Shown here piece by piece: positions 21,546-33,074 of a stretch of 64,000 nucleotides of DNA (position 1 is the first letter of the stretch; each line of letters starts with the position of its first letter). This DNA comes from Cyrtodaria siliqua. Lineage: Eukaryota > Mollusca > Bivalvia > Adapedonta > Hiatellidae. The notes beneath the pieces were generated by a model, which saw only the letters and a program-made list of their open reading frames with translations, had not been told where the DNA came from and made no database searches. Made by a program: the position numbers and the translations under genes. The stretch lies in assembly GCA_037043455.1 (NCBI GenBank), contig JAWPHD010000087.1, forward strand, positions 496,001 through 560,000, written 5' to 3'.

Positions 21546-22010
21546 CTGAAGCGTAAAAGAAACATAATTCGGGAATTTCCGCTATATCTTGTTTATACTG
21601 CACACTTAATTCCACGTAATATTCCAAAGACATCCCACGATGTTTTGTAAAACAAAAAGAGTTGCAGTTAGTTAGAGAAAGGACACAACTGGACACAACT
21701 GTGACACAAATCACACTACACTTTGTAACAAAGATTCATAAATGTTGAAGTTCCTCTTTGAAAAATTGAGCCATTTCAGTACTGTATTTAAGTTTGCAAA
21801 AGTGTCCATCCTGTTTGCTCACATGATTGAGCCAAACACGTACACAATAATGAAACTTTGAAGGAATGCATCTGCTATGTTATGTGTTGTTTTTGTCTTT
21901 TTTCCGAAAGGAGAGGTCTTACGTATCCATGTACCATTCGATTAACAGCAGCATATTGTACATACAATATATAGCGGATATTCCCGAGTTGCGTTTCCTT
22001 TTCGTTACAG
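21546..22010 (+). mobile_element. TA-flanked MITE, long subtype
   Basis: Ends CTGAAGCGTAAAAGAAAC...GGGAATTTCCGCTATAT and the complement of ATATAGCGGATATTCCCG...GAAACGCAAC-like sequence, with TA on both sides. The interior contains GGACACAACT repeated twice and shares blocks with the shorter element at 20405. No ORF of note. Confidence 0.8.
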
Positions 22011-23278
22011 TATATAAATGTTGCCTCTGAAAGTATAGTTGATCGAGGCATTGTGATTTAGATTTAGTCATGATTTTGACACGTCTTTCAAAATACCGAT
22101 ATAAATGAGTGCTATTAAACTATTTTCCCTGTGCGGCTTTAAAATGGGGTCTTGCTTTGATTTAACATGTTTGATAACATGACTTACATACAGTAAACCA
22201 CTCGATTCCTAACCTCGATTGTGCCTTTTATGGCACGAATGTTATTTTTACTTGTCCTTTTGCAATAACGAGCCCAATATAGGTGGCTTTGAAGTAGAAT
22301 ACCGCTTAAGCCGGTGCTAGGGTGCGTTGAGAGGTGTTGCTTATTATATTATCTCGCTTTGACATTGCAACTTTATTCTCTTGGTTTTGTTTGTTGCTTC
22401 CAAAGTATCTCCATTATCGGTATGTATTCACTAATTCCATACCGAGTGCTTCACTCATGGGGCAGACAACTGTACTGTTAGTGTGTTTAGCAGGCGAGTA
22501 TAATGCATTCCTTTTGCCTTTTTTTGGAAACATTGTACCACGGCAAGATCAAGGCTTGATTTATATATAAAGGACTAGGTATGATAAGGGCTCATTTTAA
22601 TTCTTAATAAAATATGCATAGATGTTTTGCAAAATACTTATATTTTAACAAAAAAGGAAAACGAAAATGTTGGCTTATCTCATTTTTCAAAAAATAGGAT
22701 GGTTCACAATGTATGTGTGTTTTTTTAAGACATTACTTAAAATAGGGGGGTATAGAAGAAAAATGCAAGCAGTCTTGCTCTCATTTCCGCTATATATTCG
22801 TATACACTGCACACGTAATTCCATACATATATTCCAAGGAAATACCAAGATGTTTTGTGCAATATGTTGCATTTTAAGTTTGCTCACGTGCTTGAGCCAA
22901 ACGCGTACACTGTCAATAATGAAACTTTGCAGGAATACTATTTGCTGTGTTACGTGTTGTTTTAGTCTTTTTCCGAAAGTAAAGATCTTACGTAGCCATG
23001 TATCGTTCGATTAACAGCACCATATTGTACATACAATATATAGCGAAATTCCCGTGTCGCGTTTCTTTTTTTTTTTCCAGTATTTTATTGGTGCCATATA
23101 ATCAATACTTAGTTATATGCAAAAACTGTTTGCTTTACACTATTCGTATAATTAATAATAATAATAATGATTAAACAAAAGTTATGTAGAAAAAACTGAT
23201 AGAACGCCGGGACTTTTTACACAATCAACATTGACGTGTGTATCTTTAAGTAAAAGCAATATATTTTCATTTCCGTAG

Positions 23279-23502
23279 AACGCCTCCTTGTTCGAGGATT
23301 TAACGACATTGCGATGTAAACCTGCTTGCCACTCGCCGCTGTGGGTTCGAATCCCAATGGGAGCTCAACTTGTAAGTTAGAAAGTGTCGATTATTACGGA
23401 TGGTTGGATGTAAACTTCTACCACAAAAAAAGACCGTCATATATGGCCTAAACTGTGCTAAAAAGACGTAAAGCACCATTCAAACAAAAAATCATTTCCG
23501 TA
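23279..23502 (+). mobile_element. SINE family A, in duplicated unit 2
   Basis: Counterpart of 20930-21152 at an offset of about 2.35 kb, with a few base changes. It moved with the duplication, not as an independent insertion. Confidence 0.8.
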
Positions 23503-23896
23503 GATAGGTTTAATATGCCAACCCTAATGTTTGCCTGCAATGTCGGCAAAGGTATGATTTAAATGTGAGTTGTACGTGCCTTTAAATTGTATTGTTCTTA
23601 TCTTTCAATCTGTTATCAAAGTTAAAAACATAGACAATTGTCTCCCGGACTTACGTACAGATAGTATGACCGACTCACATAATAATGTACATATACATAG
23701 GAACAAGCCCATTGGCAGATACAGGTTAATGGAATGGTTTAAACGTGTTTTATTATTAAGCACTATTTTCTTATAATTTTCAAAGTACTACTTCTGTATC
23801 GGCTCCACACTTCCGTACTGATACAATGTTGACCAGTTTTGTTTTAATAACAGAGTTTTGGACATAGAGATTAGTGTAACCGGTACATGCATTATA

Positions 23897-24361
23897 CTGA
23901 AGCGTAAAAGAAACATAATTCGTGAATTTCCGCTTTATCTTGTTTATACTGCACACTTAATTCCACATAATATTCCAAAGACATCCCAAGATGTTTTGTA
24001 AAACAAAAAGAGTTGCAGTTAGTTAGAGAAAGGACACAACTGGACACAACTGTGACACAAATCGCACTACATTTTGTAACAAAGATTCATAAATGTTGAA
24101 GTTCCTCTTTGAAAAATTGAGCCATTTCAGTACTGTATTTAAGTTTGCAAAAGTGTCCATCCTGTTTGCTCACATGATTGAGCCAAACACGTACACAATA
24201 ATGAAACTTTGAAGGAATGCATCTGCTATGTTATGTGTTGTTTTTGTCTTTTTTCCGAAAGGAGAGGTCTTACGTATCCATGTACCATTCGATTAACAGC
24301 AGCATATTGTACATACAATATATAGCGGATATTCCCGAGTTGCGTTTCCTTTTCGTTTCAG
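23897..24361 (+). mobile_element. TA-flanked MITE, copy in unit 2
   Basis: Counterpart of 21546-22010 with isolated substitutions. Same ends and TA flanks. Confidence 0.8.
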
Positions 24362-25133
24362 TATATAAATGTTGCCTCTGAAAGTATAGTTGATCGAGTC
24401 ATTGTGATTTAGATTTAGTCATGATTTTGACACGTCTTTCAAAATACCGATATAAATGAGTACTATTAAACTATTTTCTCTTTGTGGCTTTAACATTGGG
24501 TCTTGCTATGATTTAACATGTTTGATAACATGACTTACATACAGTAAACCACTTGATTCCTAACCTCGATTGTGTCTTTTATGGCACGAATGTTATTTCT
24601 ACTTGTCCTTTTGCATAAACGAGCCCAATATAGGTGGCTTTGAAGTAGAATACCGCTTAAGCCGGTGCTAGGGTGCATTGAGAGGTGTTGCTTATTATAT
24701 TATCTCGCTTTGACATTGCAGCTTTATTCTCTTGGTTGTGTTTGTTGCTTCCAAAGTATCTCCATTATCGGTAGGTATTCACTAATTCCATACCGAGTGC
24801 TCCACTCATGGGGCAGACAACTGTTCCGTTAGTGTGTTTAGCAGGCGAGTATAATGCATTCCTTTTGCCTTTTTTTGTAAACATTGTACCACGGCAAGAT
24901 CAAGGCTTGATTTATATATAAAGGACTAGGTATGATAAGGGTCTAATTTAATTCTTGATAAAATATGCATAGATGTTTTGCAAAATACCTATATTTTAAC
25001 AAAAAAGAAAAAGGAAAATTTTGGCTTATCTCATTTTTCTAAAAGTAAGATGTTTACAAGGTATGTATGGTTTTTTAAGACATTACTTAAAATAGTGGGG
25101 TATAAGAAGAAAAATGCAAGCAGTATTGCTCTC

Positions 25134-25967
25134 ATTGATGTTGTTAATAATATTTTGTACTTTAATATTGTTTGCTAATAAAATATAAATAATTAAACTA
25201 TCAAGTTTTACCATATTAAAATATAAAATATGAATTATACGGGATATAACTTTGTTTCAATCCTGATTTTAACCAAAATTGCGACTTTTCTCAATATTAA
25301 CTTATTTTTGTTAACATTGCAGAAATACTTGTTGTGAATTCTTATTATTTGATATTAGTTTTTCCAAACATGTATTGGTTGGTGTGAACGTAAGATGTAA
25401 ATGTCTTATAATATTGCCGGTAACCATGTCAACAGTAGTTTAAATGAGTTTTTTTCACCTACTATTCCTTTTTCTTTAAGATTTTCATTTCTTTTTTGTT
25501 TAGAAGCAATGGTTTCATTTCATATATGTATAGAGTGGTCCTTGTTTTACGCACGTTTTATGCTTGGTTTAATATAATTTCATTGTTACCATGACAACAG
25601 GCAATCTGAATAAGTTTCCTTAAAAGAAGTTAACAACTTTTTTTAAAGTTTTGAAAAACTGATACTCTGTTAAGAAATATTTTCTACATACATGTTAGGC
25701 GATACCAATTTTTACTGCTGTATATAAAATAACAGTATGCGTAACCATGACAACAGTATGCAATCAAACGGGGAATGTTGTTTTGAAATTGTAATTATAA
25801 ATACTAAACTGCGACACAAGCCAATCAATTATCAAGCATTGAAATTAGCGTCTCGGTTTCTTTAGCCGTATCATTTTGACATGAACCCTGCTTGGGGTCA
25901 ATTAAACAAAATGATGAGTTTTCTTGTTTTAAATCAGTGTAACGTATATAACTTAAATATGTGTGCC
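25134..25967. other. No recognisable gene; recurring ACCATGACAACAG
   Basis: AT-rich. A motif near AACCATGACAACAG recurs at about 25424, 25589 and 25743, suggesting an old diverged tandem array of about 160 bp. No coding signal. Confidence 0.4.
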
Positions 25968-26200
25968 TACGTGGTTGAGGGGTTAAACATTCTCGCTTTT
26001 CACCTCAGCGAGTTCGAAACCCACTGGGAGCTCGACTTGTGAGAAATTGTTGATTCTTACGGATGGCGGAAGGTATACAGTACCTACCCAGGAACAATGG
26101 GGTGGTCTGCCTCTACCACACAAAAAAAATCGACTGTCATATATGGCCTAAAATGTGCTAAAGAAGATGTAAAACCATTCAAACAAACAAATCAAACATT
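25968..26200 (+). mobile_element. SINE family A, fullest copy
   Basis: Head CCTACGTGGTTGAGGGGTTA (A box) and GCGAGTTCGAAACCC (B box), then ACTGGGAGCTCGACTTGTG, GGATGGCGGAAGGTATACAG, ACCCAGG, GGGGTGGTCTGCC, TCATATATGGCCTAAAATG and an A/CAAA-rich end. It is a good reference for the family in this window. Confidence 0.85.
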
Positions 26201-27011
26201 TAAATCAATTAACTTTATTTGACTTAGATACGCAAATGTGTTCAATTTTTTTTTTAACTTATCTGTCCATGGTAAAACCTCATAAAAAAGATAAATAGGG
26301 ACGCCATGTACTTCCCATTTCGTGGGCGTATATTCAGGGAAATAGTACACATGTGACAAAACATAGGTCAAGGTCAGTCATTATAACTTTTTTATATTAA
26401 TATTCAGTACTCATGTAGATGACCTTTTTGTACGTGTATGAAGTTTTTAAGGTTCAAGGTCTTATGATTACTAACAAGCAGAAACTATTTTAAAGGGACT
26501 GGAGGCAATCTGGAATAGTTATTGGTGTTAATGAAAATGTTTGGTCTGGAAAAACTCAATTACTGCAGGATTTTGTTGCTAAATCATAAATATTAATTGG
26601 TAATAGTTATACATATAATTCAAAGAAAGTGTATTTTGATCACAAAAGAAGAAATTACAAGTTTTAAAGCATCATATGAATTTACATTAATGATAAATAC
26701 ATCGACAATCAGCCGTCGGCTAGTTTTCCTCAACAGACACTTTCATGAACAATAATACATGTGTATGGGCCATGGGGCTTAGTTTAGAGTATGCACATTG
26801 AATAGGTAACTGAATCACACTATGATGGTTGTATTTTTATTTGGATCGACAACAATAATTCTCCCAGATGACCACCAATCCCACTAAAGTCAGTATAGTT
26901 GTTACTTCTGATCAAACCATTATTACTTCTGTAAAAATAAACTGAAAGTTTCATGTACATAGGTACATGTATTATAAACTTGAAATTTTTAGCAAACCAC
27001 ATTCAAGTATA
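26201..27011. other. No recognisable gene
   Basis: AT-rich with a T run near 26248 and an AGGTCAAGGTCA motif at about 26367. No exon recognised. Confidence 0.4.
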
Positions 27012-27410
27012 CTGAAAGGAAAAAGAATCGCAGGGTGCGTATTTCCGCTATATATTGTGTGTTTAATATGCTACTGCTAATCGGATGGTACAGGGCGACA
27101 TTAGGCCTGTCCTTTTAGAAATAAGGTTTAAACAGCACTGAACACACCAATGGTTACCCCTTTAAAGTTTCATTATCGCCAGAATTGGGCTCAAGCAGGT
27201 GAGCAAACTTAGGCTTTAAATGTTGCAATCACTTAACATTAAATACAGTACCGGACTGGCTCAATTTTTCAAAGAGGAACATCAGCATTTATGAATTTCT
27301 TGTTACAACGTGTACTGTGATTAAAACGTCTACAACATCACAGTTGTGTCCTTTCTCTAACTAACTGCACTTTTTTTTTTACAAAACATCTTGGGATTTC
27401 TTTGTTTATT
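27012..27410 (-). mobile_element. CTGAAAGG-family MITE, partial
   Basis: One terminal repeat (CTGAAAGGAAAAAGAATCGC, then TTTCCGCTATATATTG) next to TA at 27010. The interior is in reverse orientation to the 21546 element (GGGCTCAAGCAGGTGAGC, CCTTTCTCTAACTAACTGCA, ACAAAACATCTTGGGATTTC). The far end is not recognisable. Confidence 0.7.
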
Positions 27411-28447
27411 TTTGACATGTCTTGTAGAATTCTGTCCAGAAGGTGGCCTGTAGTTCACTGGTGTGATCCTCCCTTGGAATATTCTTCAATAAGTTCATGT
27501 TGTTTCCCGATGGAAATGTATAAAGAAGTATAAAGAAAAAGCGTTATTTATTAAACAGAAAATGCAGTCAAAGCACCAAGAGAACTTCACAATTGTATGT
27601 AGAGCTTATACAAATATTTCGGCTGTGAACAATACCATAACATAATATATCATGAATAAAAGCCCACCTGTGGTCAGATTCAAAGGTGTTATAAATGACA
27701 ACACTTGGAGGTTGTTGAAAACAATATCAATTTTTAAAGTAATCTGAGTAAAAGGCCATCACATGCCAAAATGGTTTAGAAAGCATTATAATATGACTAT
27801 GTTGGCCTATCATTTTATTTTCATAGTCACCTTTTTCTATTTAACCGTTTTAGTACATTTATTTGGCTCAATTATATGCATTTATATGCACATACTAAAT
27901 AATAAATATCTTTACACCCTACAATACATGAAACATGTATAAATATAGTGATATGACATCATACTAATAACATAAAAACATAGAACTTACAGTATTTTCA
28001 AATACATGTAGTCATAACACTGGCCACAGCAACACGGAACATGAATTCACTAACACAGCACTGAAAATTTAAATTACACATTTGTTTTACATAAAAAATA
28101 CACAATATGTTAATTCATATGTTAATTAATTTACGATACTAAACCTTGTTATATCCAACTTTATTGATTTCATTAGTATTCTTATGGAATAGAAAACATT
28201 ACACATTTACACTTTTATAATCATGTACACTATTGATGAACATTTCAACTCATTTCATTTTTTGAGGAAATATATTGAGGGCTTTTTTCTCTGACACATA
28301 CCAAACTGTCCTCAATATAGTTTATACCCAAGGGTAACCCTTACAGGCAAGTTTTTCTACTGTTTATAAATAAACATATTCATGGATTCAAATAAGTTGA
28401 AAAATAACTGTAAACAATAAAAATACATGAATTAAAAGCTAAACTGC
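27411..28447. other. No recognisable gene
   Basis: AT-rich and featureless by eye. It could be intron or 3' UTR of a minus-strand gene if the exon at 28448 is real. Confidence 0.35.
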
Positions 28448-28542
28448 ATACCGATTTTTCCTCAAAGAAGACAATATCATCCAGGACAATGTCAAATTTT
28501 AAGACCATGTCACAATTCTTACAGCTTACACATGCTCAGACA
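28448..28542 (-). CDS. Possible internal exon with CxxCxxC
   Basis: On the minus strand a T-rich tract ending TTTTTTTCAG precedes an interval that ends at GAAAAATCG, then GTATGC, a possible donor. One frame reads ACVSCKNCDMVLKFDIVL and on to FFEEKS. That frame has a UGA three codons after the CAG, so the acceptor would have to be the later TCTGAG. The Cys spacing suggests a zinc-binding knuckle, but no family can be assigned and chance is not excluded. Confidence 0.25.
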
Positions 28543-28892
28543 CTGAAAAAAACAACATCAACATAGTCATAAGATGCTTATTTACGGTTAGATAACAACA
28601 ATGTGCAATATATAAAGCAAGTATTATTTTTTGGAATATGAGTTGAATTTGGGACACTAAATCATGAACATTGTGAGTGTGATGCATATCTATTTATCAC
28701 TTGAAATGATGTGTTTGTGTTATTCACTAAAAAGGCGTAAATAGCAATATTCCAATTAACAATTTGGACACCTCGTGCTTTATTGCTTAACACTGAATGG
28801 TGTTATCCGACTATATTTCACACGTGTAATAATTAAATATACAAATATGAATTGAATTATTACTAAATGCTCATCAAAACATTGTCTTGGGC

Positions 28893-28985
28893 TATTTTGA
28901 GCTGAACCAGAGAGATGGGAAGGATAATAATTTAGGAAGTTGGGAACCATGCCCCTACTCATACTATCAGATAGATTCATATGTA
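28893..28985 (-). mobile_element. SINE family C, 3' tail fragment
   Basis: On the minus strand: GGTTCCCAACTTCCTAAATT, ATCCTTCCCATCTCTCTGG, TTCAGCTC. It matches the 3' part of the SINE at 60688-60892 (GGTTCCCAGATTCCTATG, ATCCTTCTCCTCTCTCTGGG, GCGGCTC). Confidence 0.65.
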
Positions 28986-29158
28986 TTTTACGAGGGGTTT
29001 TTTTATACATGTGATTACCAACTTATTAATATTTCCCTTCTTAACTGATTCTGATAACGGAATTGTCATGCCTTTAGGCACAGAGATGATACCCACTGGC
29101 ACCATTGAGACTGGAACCACTGATTGCTGGATTATTCCAAGTTTATTCCTGCGCTATA

Positions 29159-29194
29159 CCCCCCTCCCCCCCCCCCCCCCCCCCCACACACACA
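29159..29194 (+). repeat. Poly-C plus (AC)n tract
   Basis: More than 20 C with one T interruption, then ACACACACAAC. Same pattern as 5312 and 48136. Confidence 0.9.
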
Positions 29195-29334
29195 ACCCCT
29201 GCCACCACCCCCATCCCCATAAATAATATGTTCCAAGCATAGTTTAAACTACCGGTATACTTTCAGGCATTTAAGGCTTGGTCACTTGGGGAGTGAAGAG
29301 GTGTTGGGGGGTGGGGTGGAATATTATGGCTCAT

Positions 29335-29425
29335 CCATGATAAGCGCACTGTGATTGAGAGGGTAAAGACGTTGTGTTTGTTGAAACCTTCTCGCCTGTC
29401 ACTACTGTGGGTTCAGATTTGACAT
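29335..29425 (+). mobile_element. Possible tRNA-like SINE head
   Basis: GCGCACTGTGATTGAGAGGG and ACTGTGGGTTCAGATTTGAC are spaced like A and B boxes and resemble the family A heads. The B box is imperfect and no SINE body follows clearly. Confidence 0.3.
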
Positions 29426-29780
29426 GGATGCGCGTATCATGTTTATACAACAAATATGAATGCCTGTCAGACAGGGTCTGTGATTTGCACAAGTTTTCAC
29501 TAAAGCTGGTGAGTATATAAATATTCCTTTAAATTAAAATCTACTGCTCCACGTTATGATTGAAAAGTACTATTCAGTTTCTGCATAGTCTATCTAACCA
29601 CCATCAAATGATTATAAACCCCTGCTGGTGATCCAACAATGACAAACAATTTAGTGTCGGTCTTTTCGCGAAATCACATGACACAACACTTAAAAACATG
29701 CTTTCGTAGGAATTTAACTCTAAATTGTCACACAGCATTAAAATAAATTGAGACTTATAATTATAGTATGTGTAATTTAC

Positions 29781-29835
29781 CAGTAATAACACTTAGGGTC
29801 GGAAAATCGACTAATAAAGCATTAATGTTGTCCAT
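29781..29835 (-). CDS. Weak candidate first exon
   Basis: On the minus strand ATG at 29835 starts 18 codons (MDNINALLVDFPTLSVIT) and then G, followed by GTAAAT as a possible donor at phase 1. The start context is weak and no homology is recognised. The idea rests only on a short open frame plus donor. Confidence 0.2.
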
Positions 29836-29961
29836 GCGTGAACCAGGAAGTAAATGGCGACAACTCTCCTTAAATACGATCTTGTTTTGTCACGAACGAC
29901 AACTCTTCATAGCAACACATCGAGAAAAATTACCGCTATTTTAAGCACTAAATCATCTGTA

Positions 29962-30068
29962 GCGAAATAAATCAAAACGGCACCCCAAAGATATTTATAG
30001 GCTTGGTTTGAATTACCATTATACTGGATTCTGGAAATATCTCTGGGATGCCGTTTTGGTTTATTTCA
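29962..30068. repeat. Inverted repeat, 33-bp arms
   Basis: GAAATAAATCAAAACGGC... at 29962-29994 is mirrored by ...GCCGTTTTGGTTTATTTC at 30036-30068 with about three mismatches and a 41-bp loop. Probably a small foldback element. Confidence 0.75.
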
Positions 30069-30276
30069 CATTTGACGTTTATATTGGCCGTTTTCCCCGT
30101 TTTTTGCTCAAAACGACCTAACTGACTGCATTCAAAGCACAATATCGCTCCGTTAGATTCGGCTTTGAGTATTATTTTGTGTTTTTATAAACATATGAAA
30201 CATTTATCTACAACGTTGTTACATTTTTATCTTGAATTTCCACGTTTGAAATTTTCACAAATCCTGGGGCCAAATA

Positions 30277-30838
30277 CAGTGCTTTGTGGGGTATAGAATC
30301 ACTCGGGTTAAACGTCTAATTTTAAAATGAAAGGAAAATGTCTATTTAATTTTTGATTTAGATTTACCCTTTTAGTTGAATGATAGCAACATTTCTAAAA
30401 TTATTGTCCTGAAACTGTGATTTTTTAATAGGCATTTTTGCACCAATATTTACATAATTTCATTTTATCCTTAAAAGACCCAAACTGCAACAAGTTACCT
30501 TAATTGATAATTGCATTTTGACTTGTGTCCCTAACATTTGTTAAAACAGCAAATATTTATTTCTAAGTTTATTGTGACAGTGTGAATTTTTCGTTTCAAA
30601 AACACACTTCATTCAGGTAGTATAGAATCATTTTTTCTGAGAGGTGTTGCACGTAGCGATATATTTTGCATGGAAAAATGTCCCAAATAATTTTACCGTT
30701 GAATAAATGTATGCTTATATGATATATCTTCAAGCCTGGAAAGTTTTAAAATAATCTAAAATATATGAGCTGAGAAAATTGAATTTAAACAGAAAATGAT
30801 TCTTTACTACCAATGATTCTATACACCCCAAAGCACTG
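30277..30838. mobile_element. MITE with CAGTGCTTTG ends, TA duplication
   Basis: Terminal inverted repeats CAGTGCTTTGTGGGGTATAG and, at the right, the complement of ATACACCCCAAAGCACTG, about 27 bp with few mismatches. TA flanks at 30275-30276 and 30839-30840. The 562-bp interior has no transposase. Fits a non-autonomous Tc1/mariner-type element. Confidence 0.8.
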
Positions 30839-31300
30839 TACGGCTCTTCTCGTACGTGGCTCTTTTAAATAAAAATCAAGAATTAAAGTGATTTTTCTAT
30901 TCTATTCCGCTAGTTCTTTTACTACTTATTTAAGTAGATCTTCAGGCGGTAGCATAAGTAACATAAACATACATACTCCCTTTTAACTCGAAAATTGCGC
31001 TTTATTTCCCTTATTGAAGGGCCTGGGCCTCTTCCTCGAAAAAAGCCCTGTATCCTGAAAATGGTATGCATTTGATTGACGTTAAACAAGGAAACCTTAA
31101 ATGTGGTATTTTCATACCATTCTCTATTGACAGCGGCGTATGATTCCAGTGTCTTACAAAACACTTACAAAATACCTCGCACTAAACGAGAAAAGCAATG
31201 AACGAAATAAACAACCATAAAGCAGAGATTATAAAGCAGAGATGATTATCAACAGTAACAATCAAAGAACTAAATTGAAAAGCATTCAAAATATCCTTAA
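30839..31300. other. No recognisable gene
   Basis: Contains the minus-strand sequence GGGCTTTTTTCGAGGAAGAG, likely part of an unclassified repeat. No gene supported. Confidence 0.35.
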
Positions 31301-31304
31301 GATA

Positions 31305-31570
31305 TACTCAAAGCCTTTTAAAGACTGGAGTAGTGGTACCACCTCTAGAAAAAATATACGCAATAAAACGAAATATTGAGAATGTATCACTGATATTTGT
31401 ATATAAATATCGAGCTAAGCGATCTCAAAAGATGCGAATACTAACCACATTCTAACCACTCAAATGCAACACAACACAACACAACACATAAAAAGTGAAC
31501 GCAATAAAACGATGTAACACCGATATCTGTATGTAAATATCGGGCTCAGTGATCTTCAATGATATGAGAG
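31305..31570. repeat. Dispersed repeat, two related blocks
   Basis: Blocks containing ACCTCTAGAAAAAATATACG, ATATCGAGCTAAGCGATCTC and, again at 31480-31570, GTAAATATCGGGCTCAGTGA. Related to 4200-4340. A (CAACA)n-like stretch lies between. Confidence 0.55.
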
Positions 31571-31691
31571 AAAGAGAGAGAGAATTGACATGCCACATTG
31601 CCAAGACGGTGTTTACTAACTGCATTCAGACTACAAAACTATGAGGCCTTAGAAAGTACTCACTTATCAAAGATTAGATAATTTCTATTTT

Positions 31692-31693
<2 letters not shown>

Positions 31694-31735
<42 letters not shown>

Positions 31736-31756
31736 ATATAACTGAGAGAGAGAGAG
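31694..31756 (+). repeat. (GA)n microsatellite with duplicated flank
   Basis: About 19 GA units, then GACCATATAACTGAGAGAGAGAGAGACCATATAACTGA, showing a short local duplication of the flank. Confidence 0.9.
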
Positions 31757-31764
31757 ACCATATA

Positions 31765-32154
31765 ACTGATATAACTGAACTATGACGCTTTAGGAAGTAT
31801 ATCATTCAACATTTTGTTTAAAATACATGTGAGCTTTGACTTGGGAAATAGGTTTTCACATTCAACAATAACCCATTTAACAAAAACGCATAACAAACAA
31901 TCTACAAATACAAGGAAAAATATATGCAAAATATATAACACTTTATACATAAATGGATTGACAAAAGGGAAACTGCCTAGAACGGTCGGCGGAAAAAAAA
32001 GGCCGGTGGAGTGTTTCAACGAGGTTCTAATGTTTTGCCATCCGAATAAAACGGTATAGAGTAAATAAAGAAAAGGTCTTTAATAAATTAGGCATGATTA
32101 ATAGGAAATATATGTATAACACAAATATCATCATTTTGTATGAATATTAAAATC
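31765..32154. other. No recognisable gene
   Basis: Overlapping open frames on both strands at 31780-32059 are low-complexity and lack domains. Confidence 0.35.
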
Positions 32155-32445
32155 AAAAGCATAGAAAAACACAAAGCCAGTACTCAGTGAATTGGCAGAA
32201 GACAAAGCAACACGAGAATAAACCATTAAGGACACGACAATGTAAGAAAACAAATATTCAAGCGCGAAAGTCCTTTCAGGATTTAGATAGACGTCATCAT
32301 AGAGTCCACAATTTGTCTGTCATTGAACATTCAAAGACAGCAGCATAGTGACGAACTGTAATTAGGTCAACTGCTAAACCTGCAGATCGAAGTAAAATGA
32401 TGGGTCATAACCTATTTTGATAAACTTATTAACATGGTTACTAAA
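32155..32445 (-). mobile_element. PLE 3' fragment
   Basis: On the minus strand: GTCGTGTCCTTAATGGTTTA, TTCTGCCAATTCACTGAGTA and upstream of these a decayed C-terminal coding end. It matches 38460-38720 and, in opposite orientation, 5046-5115. Confidence 0.75.
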
Positions 32446-33074
32446 GATTAATTGAACGTTTTTTTATTTGATTATTTTCCTCCCAGTTGGCGAGTATTCA
32501 GTATATAATAATACATACAATATTTACATATTAGCATTCAAAAAATCAATAGTAATCATAGTATATACATGACAATGAGTAATTTAGGGTCAAATATACG
32601 CAATAACACAGAAGTACTACTACAATAGACAATGAGATAAATTATGACATAGAGTAAAGTATAAGAATAAGTTAATATATTAATATATATTCATGTTGTA
32701 ATCTTTAAATATATATAAAGTGATTCCATGACTGTACTTGTATAATCATGGAACATATTTGCTTACACTTATAATTAATGTGCAGGGTATTCTAAATTAT
32801 CTTTCATATTCAATATATACAATAGACGTACTTAGTCATTAACAACACAAAGTGTTAACAAATTGTTATGTTTAGAGATAAACTAGTAATCGAGTCTTTA
32901 CCCAACCTTTACGAAACGAAATAAAAGATCAAGTAAGGAATCACAATTAGTTTACTTCATATTACTTTAACCAGTTTATCAAATACATTCTTGAAAAATA
33001 AACATCATAACATCACTCTCCCTTATGGAAACGAAATATAAGGAAGAGTCAATGACATCACATTTTAATTTCAC
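32446..33074. other. No recognisable gene
   Basis: Very AT-rich with no recognisable repeat or exon. Confidence 0.4.

Larger units (their letters stand above)
20434..22782 (+). repeat. Tandem duplication, unit 1 (2349 bp)
   Basis: Head-to-tail with 22783-25133. The units differ at scattered positions only. Unit 1 contains most of one MITE, a SINE, a second MITE and a dispersed repeat. The junction TCTCATTTCCGC joins the unit end (GCTCTC) to its start (ATTTCCGCTATAT). Confidence 0.9.
22783..25133 (+). repeat. Tandem duplication, unit 2 (2351 bp)
   Basis: Second copy of 20434-22782. It carries the SINE at 23279-23502 and the long MITE at 23897-24361 at matching offsets. Similarity ends at 25133 (GCTCTC), after which unique sequence (ATTGATGTTG) follows. 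Confidence 0.9.
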
